Positions 5,479-8,899 of a DNA stretch of 8,899 nucleotides are shown in pieces. The stretch is from Anaerolineales bacterium (lineage in GTDB: Bacteria > Chloroflexota > Anaerolineae > Epilineales > JAANWY01). Position numbers and translations under genes: made by a program. Each line of letters opens with the position of its first letter. The first letter of the stretch is position 1. Location of the stretch: assembly GCA_018263655.1 (NCBI GenBank), contig JAANWY010000222.1:10002-18900 (forward strand), read 5' to 3'. Under the pieces are notes generated by a model. It saw only the letters and a program-made list of their open reading frames with translations, did no database searches and had not been told where the DNA came from.

Positions 5479-6467
5479 GAATCGCAGTTGATGTGATGGG
5501 CGGCGATTTCGCCCCGCGCGAGACGGTCGCCGGCGCTGTTCAAGCTGCCCGCGAGATGCCAGATACGACCCTCGTCTTGGTAGGCGATCGCCAGGTCGTG
5601 GCCGACGAGCTGGCCCGGCAGGATACGGCCGGCCTGACGTTAGAGCTCGCCCAGGCCGGCGACGTCATCACCATGGCAGAGTCGCCGGCGGCCGCCGTTC
5701 GCGCCAAGCCCGAGGCGTCTATTGTGGTGGCCACGGAGATGGTGAAACGTGGTGAGGTCGATGCGCTGGCAACCGTCGGCCACACTGGTGCCGGCATGGT
5801 GGCCGCCGTCCTCATTCTAGGGCGCATCCCAGGCGCCAAGCGACCGACTGTCGGCGTTCCCATCTTGGGTCTCCAACCCCAGACGTTTTTCTGGGACGTC
5901 GGTGCCAACGTGGACTGCAAGCCGATGCACCTGCTGCAGTTTGGGCTGATGGGCAGCCTGTACGTTGAATTGGTAGAAGGCATCGAAAACCCGACGGTGG
6001 CGTTGTTGACAAACGGCCTCGAGGACAGCAAAGGCGACAGCCTGACACAGGCGGCTTTCTCTCTGCTGGCAGAGAGCGACGTCAACTTCGTCGGCAATGT
6101 TGAGGCATTGAACGTGATCCACGGCCAGGTCAACGTGGCTGTGTGCGATGGGCTTGTTGGTAACGTACTCCTAAAAACCATCGAGAGCCTCTCGAATTTG
6201 ATGTTAGATCTGGTCGAAGCCGATGTGGGATCCCGACTGCCGGCTCACGTCGCTAGAGATGCCTTCGCTCCTGCTCTTGGCGATCTGCGCCAGCGCACCG
6301 ATTACGCCGAAATCGGGGCGGTGCCTTTGCTCGGCGTCCAAGGACATGTGGTCATCGGACATGGACGCTCCCAGGCCAAAGCCGTCAAGGCCGCCATACA
6401 CCAGGCTCGCCGCGCGGCTGAAGCTGATCTGGTGTCTGCCATCACGCAGAGGCTCGCTGCCCCCTAG
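5475..6467 (+). CDS. plsX: Phosphate acyltransferase PlsX
   Basis: Acyl-ACP:phosphate transacylase, which makes the acyl-phosphate that PlsY transfers to glycerol-3-phosphate in the first step of phospholipid synthesis; it is a peripheral membrane enzyme. At 330 residues it is full length. Motifs: AVDVMGGDFAP (4-14), VGHTGAGM (101-108), DVGANVDCKP (141-150), GLEDSKGD (181-188), CDGLVGNVLLK (224-234) and PLLGVQGHVVIGHG (284-297). The VGHTGA segment has His103 where most PlsX proteins have Asn in 'SAGNTGA', and GLEDSKGD differs from the common G.E..KG. These are visible departures but the fold signature is clear. The start ATG overlaps the degV stop by four bases. Usual plsX neighbours (fabH, fabD, rpmF) are absent here; the partner is degV instead. 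Confidence 0.95.
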   Translation: MRIAVDVMGGDFAPRETVAGAVQAAREMPDTTLVLVGDRQVVADELARQDTAGLTLELAQAGDVITMAESPAAAVRAKPEASIVVATEMVKRGEVDALATVGHTGAGMVAAVLILGRIPGAKRPTVGVPILGLQPQTFFWDVGANVDCKPMHLLQFGLMGSLYVELVEGIENPTVALLTNGLEDSKGDSLTQAAFSLLAESDVNFVGNVEALNVIHGQVNVAVCDGLVGNVLLKTIESLSNLMLDLVEADVGSRLPAHVARDAFAPALGDLRQRTDYAEIGAVPLLGVQGHVVIGHGRSQAKAVKAAIHQARRAAEADLVSAITQRLAAP

Positions 6468-6496
6468 TGGTGCATGGTTAGGCGCATGCCTGCACT

Positions 6497-6600
6497 ACTT
6501 GGACTTTAGACAAACGCGATTTCTACGCAATATCCAGTGGTTTCGCCGATAGCGAAACACAATATGTAGGCCAAAATGGCATTTTGTCAAAAGTCCAAGT
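6497..6600. repeat. 104-bp imperfect palindromic element
   Basis: Ends ACTTGGACTTTAGACAAA (6497-6514) and the reverse complement of 6583-6600 agree at 17 of 18 positions. Further inside, CTAC/GTAG and ATAT/ATAT pair, and the exact centre is the hairpin GTTTCGC-CGATA-GCGAAAC (6540-6558). The whole unit can fold as one long hairpin. A second local hairpin, GCCA AAA TGGC, lies on the right arm. I found no convincing duplication of flanking bases. The element follows plsX by 29 bases and may act as its transcription terminator, though no clear U-run follows. The rest of 6468-6662 shows no gene. Confidence 0.65.
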
Positions 6601-6662
6601 TATATCTACCAACTTATTTTGAACACGCCCGATCGATTTCGAGAAGCTCTAATTCCAGAACC

Positions 6663-7877
6663 ATGTCGAAGAGTGTAACAGTCACCGCGACCGTCACCGT
6701 GACCGTCATCGCGACCGTTCTAAATGAGGCCGATACGATTTCAAATCTGCTCGAGTCGCTGGCACATCAGACTCGCCGGCCGAATGCCGTAATCATCGTC
6801 GATGGTGGATCGATCGACGGCACCGTTGACATCTTGTACCGCTGGCAATCCGAGCACGATCTACCGCTACAAGTGATCGAGGCGGCCGGGGCCAACATCT
6901 CGCAGGGGCGCAACATCGCGATTAGCGCAGCCGAGACCGAGGTCATCGCCGGCACCGACGCCGGCACGTGGCTCGCTCCCGACTGGCTTCAGAACCTGAC
7001 GGCACCGTTCGAGCAGGATCCGCCGGCTGATGTGGTAGCCGGCTTCTTCGTCGCCGACCCGCAGACTTCCTTCGAGATCGCCCTCGGTGCCACCACGCTG
7101 CCCATCGTCGACGACGTGAATCCCGACCGATTTCTACCCTCGAGCCGATCCATCGCCTTCCGCAGATCCGTCTGGCAGGAACTGGACGGCTATCCAGAGT
7201 GGCTCGATTTCGGCGAAGACCTTCTGTTCGATCTGTGGCTGCGCCAAGAGGACTATCGGGTCGCGTTCGCACCAGACGCCGTCGCCTACTTCCGCCCTCG
7301 GCGGTCTCTCCGTCGGTTCTTCTGGCAATACTACCGCTACGCTCGGGGCGATGGCAAAGCCGATCTCTGGCCGCTGCGCCACGCTATTCGTTACTTCACA
7401 TACTTGGTTGCCGCCCCCACGCTGCTGAAATGGGCCATTGGCAGCTCTTTAGATGAAAGAACACGCAATCCTTCGACAGGCCCCCTTCGACAAGCTCAGG
7501 ACGTCGCTTCGATGAACTCAGGACGGAGCTCGGGATGTCGCGCGCAACACGCGATACGTGCAAGGCCAACTGGTGAGCGCGCATTGTCCGAGACATTGTC
7601 CAAGAGACGAAACCTGGCCGGCCTGCTGTTACTTGCAGGCGCCATCCTCATGTTCCGCCCGCCCATCCAGCGCCTGTGGCGACTGACCCGCGACTGGCCC
7701 CGGAGCCGGCGTCTCCGCGCCCTGGTCTGGGTCCCCCTCATCCGCGTCACCGGCGACGTGGCGAAGATGCTTGGCTATCCGGTAGGGCGTTGGTGGCGCC
7801 GGCAACACCGCCGGGAACTTCGCCACGTCCGCGAACGTCCTCCTTTTAGACTCACCCGAATCTTTGACCGAAGTTGA
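6663..7877 (+). CDS. Membrane-associated family 2 glycosyltransferase (ExoA-like) with in-frame repeat insertion
   Basis: A 404-residue GT2 enzyme transferring a sugar from a nucleotide donor, probably to a lipid-linked or surface polysaccharide. Numbered from ATG 6663: N-terminal strand ATVLNEADTI (about 17-26), DGGSIDGT (47-54, nucleotide site), GTDAG (97-101, DxD-like metal site) and GEDLLFDLWLR (184-194, the ED catalytic region). Next comes an aromatic/basic interface stretch (RRSLRRFFWQYYRYARGDGK). Hydrophobic segments lie at about 243-261, 318-331 and 353-371. Residues about 262-317 are read from a REP-like repeat cluster (PSTGPLRQAQDVASMNSG...) and look like foreign sequence in the loop between the first two membrane segments. 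An in-frame ATG at 6576 lies in the palindromic element and is unlikely; no strong Shine-Dalgarno precedes 6663, so the start is uncertain. A 12-bp tandem repeat encodes the N-terminal strand. Confidence 0.85.
   Translation: MSKSVTVTATVTVTVIATVLNEADTISNLLESLAHQTRRPNAVIIVDGGSIDGTVDILYRWQSEHDLPLQVIEAAGANISQGRNIAISAAETEVIAGTDAGTWLAPDWLQNLTAPFEQDPPADVVAGFFVADPQTSFEIALGATTLPIVDDVNPDRFLPSSRSIAFRRSVWQELDGYPEWLDFGEDLLFDLWLRQEDYRVAFAPDAVAYFRPRRSLRRFFWQYYRYARGDGKADLWPLRHAIRYFTYLVAAPTLLKWAIGSSLDERTRNPSTGPLRQAQDVASMNSGRSSGCRAQHAIRARPTGERALSETLSKRRNLAGLLLLAGAILMFRPPIQRLWRLTRDWPRSRRLRALVWVPLIRVTGDVAKMLGYPVGRWWRRQHRRELRHVRERPPFRLTRIFDRS
6681..6716 (+). repeat. 12-bp tandem repeat, three units
   Basis: GTCACCGCGACC, GTCACCGTGACC and GTCATCGCGACC, followed by GTT. 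It lies within the glycosyltransferase gene and encodes the alternating Val/Thr stretch just before the first conserved strand. Because the unit is four codons long, changes in copy number would keep the frame. Confidence 0.8.
7470..7529 (+). repeat. REP-like dispersed motif, copy b (clustered, inside a gene)
   Basis: Three partial or full units lie side by side: CCTTCGACAGGC (7470-7481), the full core CCTTCGACAAGCTCAGGACG plus TCGC (7484-7507), and a degenerate TTCGATGAACTCAGGACG (7508-7525). They are translated in frame as part of the glycosyltransferase. A partial duplicate ATTGTCC lies further right, at about 7584 and 7596. Confidence 0.7.
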
Positions 7878-7897
7878 AACAAGTAGTACAATCATGG

Positions 7898-7923
7898 CCG
7901 CTCACCGCGTGACCAGTGAGCGG
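7898..7923. repeat. Hairpin after the ExoA-like gene, possible terminator
   Basis: CCGCTCAC (7898-7905) and GTGAGCGG (7916-7923) form a perfect 8-bp stem with a 10-base loop, 21 bases after the stop codon. There is no adjacent U-run, so a role as an intrinsic terminator is doubtful. Confidence 0.45.
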
Positions 7924-7957
7924 TGATCACTGATGGTAACTATCTTTGATCGCCGAG

Positions 7958-8021
7958 GGTCTCCTGACCGAGGCGAAACGGGCCCTTCGTCAGGCTCAGG
8001 ACGCCGCTCGGTCAGGAGACC
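7958..8021. repeat. REP-like motif, copy c, enclosed by a 15-bp perfect inverted repeat
   Basis: GGTCTCCTGACCGAG (7958-7972) and CTCGGTCAGGAGACC (8007-8021) are exact reverse complements with 34 bases between. The spacer contains the core CCCTTCGTCAGGCTCAGGAC (7983-8002). The unit is a 64-bp cruciform-capable element in a gene-free stretch (7878-8206) that otherwise holds only hairpins and repeats. Confidence 0.7.
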
Positions 8022-8057
8022 TTCGCCCAACGTGGGGCGGTAATGTGACATTGTCGA

Positions 8058-8173
8058 ACTACTCAGGCCACTGCCCGGCCACTGCCCGGCCACTGCCCGG
8101 CTACTGCCCGGCTACTGCCCTCGCAGTTGCGAAATCCTCTTCTTGTGTAGGTACGAAGCGCCTGAGTAGTCAC
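8058..8173. repeat. Dispersed inverted-repeat element, copy 2
   Basis: ACTACTCAGG (8058-8067) pairs exactly with CCTGAGTAGT (8161-8170). The right 37 bases (8137-8173) match 2492-2528 at 33 positions, so this is a second member of the 2399-2528 family. Outside the ends, ACATTG (8048-8053) and CAATGT (8174-8179) are also reverse complements. The interior is unrelated to copy 1 and consists largely of an 11-bp tandem array. No flanking duplication is seen. It ends 33 bases before the next ATG. Confidence 0.65.
8066..8120 (+). repeat. 11-bp tandem array, five units
   Basis: Three GGCCACTGCCC units are followed by two GGCTACTGCCC units with no spacers. The array fills the interior of the second dispersed element and overlaps its left inverted end by two bases. 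It is absent from copy 1 at 2399-2528. Confidence 0.9.
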
Positions 8174-8206
8174 CAATGTTCTTGTAACAGATTCTCGTCA
8201 GTGAAA

Positions 8207-8899
8207 ATGCTCGACCTCGCTGTTATCATCGTAAACTACAACACGCGCGATCGGTTGCGCGATTGCTTGGTGTCCCTGGCCGGCAGCCAAGGGGGCATTA
8301 CGCTCGAAACGTGGGTTGTCGACAACGCCTCCACTGATGGCAGCGCGGACATGGTGCGCCAGGAATTTCCCAACGTGCACGTCGTCGCCAGCGCGGTGAA
8401 CGGCGGCTTTGCCTACGCCAACAACCTAGGCCTGTGGGCGGCCGGCTTCAGCCCAGTCAGGGACGAGGCCCGTCGCTCAGTGCGTGAGGCGATCAACCTG
8501 GACGTGGCGGAGGATTCGCGGCAGGAACTACCACGCTACGCCCTGCTCCTGAACCCGGACACGGTCCTCCCACCGGTCGCCTTGCGCGACATGGTGAACT
8601 ACATGGATCGCCGGCCGGAAATCGGCGCCGCCGGCCCCAAGCTTGTCCGCCCCGACGGCTCGTTGGATCTGGCCTGCCGGCGCTCCTTCCCGAGTCCCGA
8701 GGTCTCCTTCTACCGCCTGGTCGGGCTGAGCCGGCTGTTCCCACAGAGCCGGCGTTTCGGACGCTACAACCTCACATACTTGGACCCCGATCAAGAGACA
8801 GAGGTCGATTCGGTGGTCGGTGCCTTTATGCTAGTCCGGCGCGAGGCGATCCAGGAGGCTGGCTTGCTGGACGAGCGATTTTTCATGTACGGCGAAGAC
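8207..8899 (+). CDS. Family 2 glycosyltransferase, WbbL/rhamnosyltransferase-like (partial, runs off right edge)
   Basis: 231 codons are visible and the frame is open at the window's end. The protein begins MLDLAVIIVNYNTRDRL, a classic GT2 N-terminus, then has VVDNASTDGS (37-46), NGGFAYANNLG (65-75), LLLNPDT (113-119, the DxD-type site), GAAGPKLVRPDGS, and VVGAFMLVRREA before FFMYGED at the edge, where the catalytic ED motif appears. This order is typical of COG1216/WbbL-like enzymes that add rhamnose or similar sugars to surface glycans; donor and acceptor cannot be read. Residues about 80-110 form an unusually long charged insertion (RDEARRSVREAINLDVAEDSRQE) between the NNLG and NPD motifs. 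An in-frame GTG at 8201 is an alternative start; no strong Shine-Dalgarno is seen for either. It likely works with the upstream ExoA-like enzyme in exopolysaccharide or cell-wall glycan assembly. Confidence 0.92.
   Translation, partial: MLDLAVIIVNYNTRDRLRDCLVSLAGSQGGITLETWVVDNASTDGSADMVRQEFPNVHVVASAVNGGFAYANNLGLWAAGFSPVRDEARRSVREAINLDVAEDSRQELPRYALLLNPDTVLPPVALRDMVNYMDRRPEIGAAGPKLVRPDGSLDLACRRSFPSPEVSFYRLVGLSRLFPQSRRFGRYNLTYLDPDQETEVDSVVGAFMLVRREAIQEAGLLDERFFMYGED

Noticed and set aside
6490..6606. Target-site duplication around the 104-bp palindrome
   Set aside because: Compared flanks in several registers, including a TA dinucleotide; none matched convincingly on both sides.
6576..6662. 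Upstream start for the ExoA-like glycosyltransferase
   Set aside because: The ATG lies in the palindromic element and the added residues have no family character. The start at 6663 is preferred, although its ribosome binding site is weak.
8066..8120. Possible CRISPR array
   Set aside because: Units are 11 bp, directly adjacent, with no spacers and no cas genes nearby.

Overview
The window is chromosomal DNA of a free-living bacterium with moderately high GC. The housekeeping genes (mnmA, nnr, degV, plsX), the LysM protein without a signal peptide, and the dispersed motif CCTTCGACARGCTCAGGACG most resemble what I know from Chloroflexota (Anaerolineae/Caldilineae-like genomes). That placement is inference, not proven by any marker here.

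Layout. Positions 2-232 hold the C-terminal end of the tRNA 2-thiouridylase gene mnmA, followed directly by a small three-helix membrane protein (233-502). A strong sigma70-type promoter (507-535) drives a long structured leader (557-691) that looks like a small inserted palindromic element. Behind it lie a 100-residue membrane-anchored helical protein (718-1020) and a 445-residue protein with an unusual architecture (1061-2398): ribbon-helix-helix, then LysM, then a clan GH-A-like glycosidase barrel. A 130-bp repeat containing a perfect 54-nt palindrome separates this from the convergent nnr gene (2552-4189, minus strand), which encodes the bifunctional NAD(P)H-hydrate repair enzyme. A 416-bp divergent control region (4190-4605) carries promoters on both strands and another repeat element. 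It leads into a translationally coupled pair, degV (fatty-acid-binding, FakB-like; 4606-5478) and plsX (acyl-ACP:phosphate transacylase; 5475-6467). These would join acyl-phosphate handling to phospholipid synthesis. After a 104-bp imperfect palindrome come two family 2 glycosyltransferases: a membrane-associated ExoA-like one (6663-7877) and a WbbL-like one running off the right end (8207-8899). Between them, 7878-8206 is packed with hairpins, tandem repeats and a second copy of the repeat seen at 2399-2528.

The main theme is the density of small, palindromic, probably non-autonomous repeats at gene borders. Three have inverted ends and directly abutting short direct repeats resembling target-site duplications (557-691, 2399-2528, 4338-4514). 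One repeat motif has been accommodated in frame inside a glycosyltransferase. The two points I would follow up first are the RHH-LysM-glycosidase fusion and these elements, which may act as leader structures and terminators. No rRNA, tRNA, CRISPR array or transposase gene was seen.
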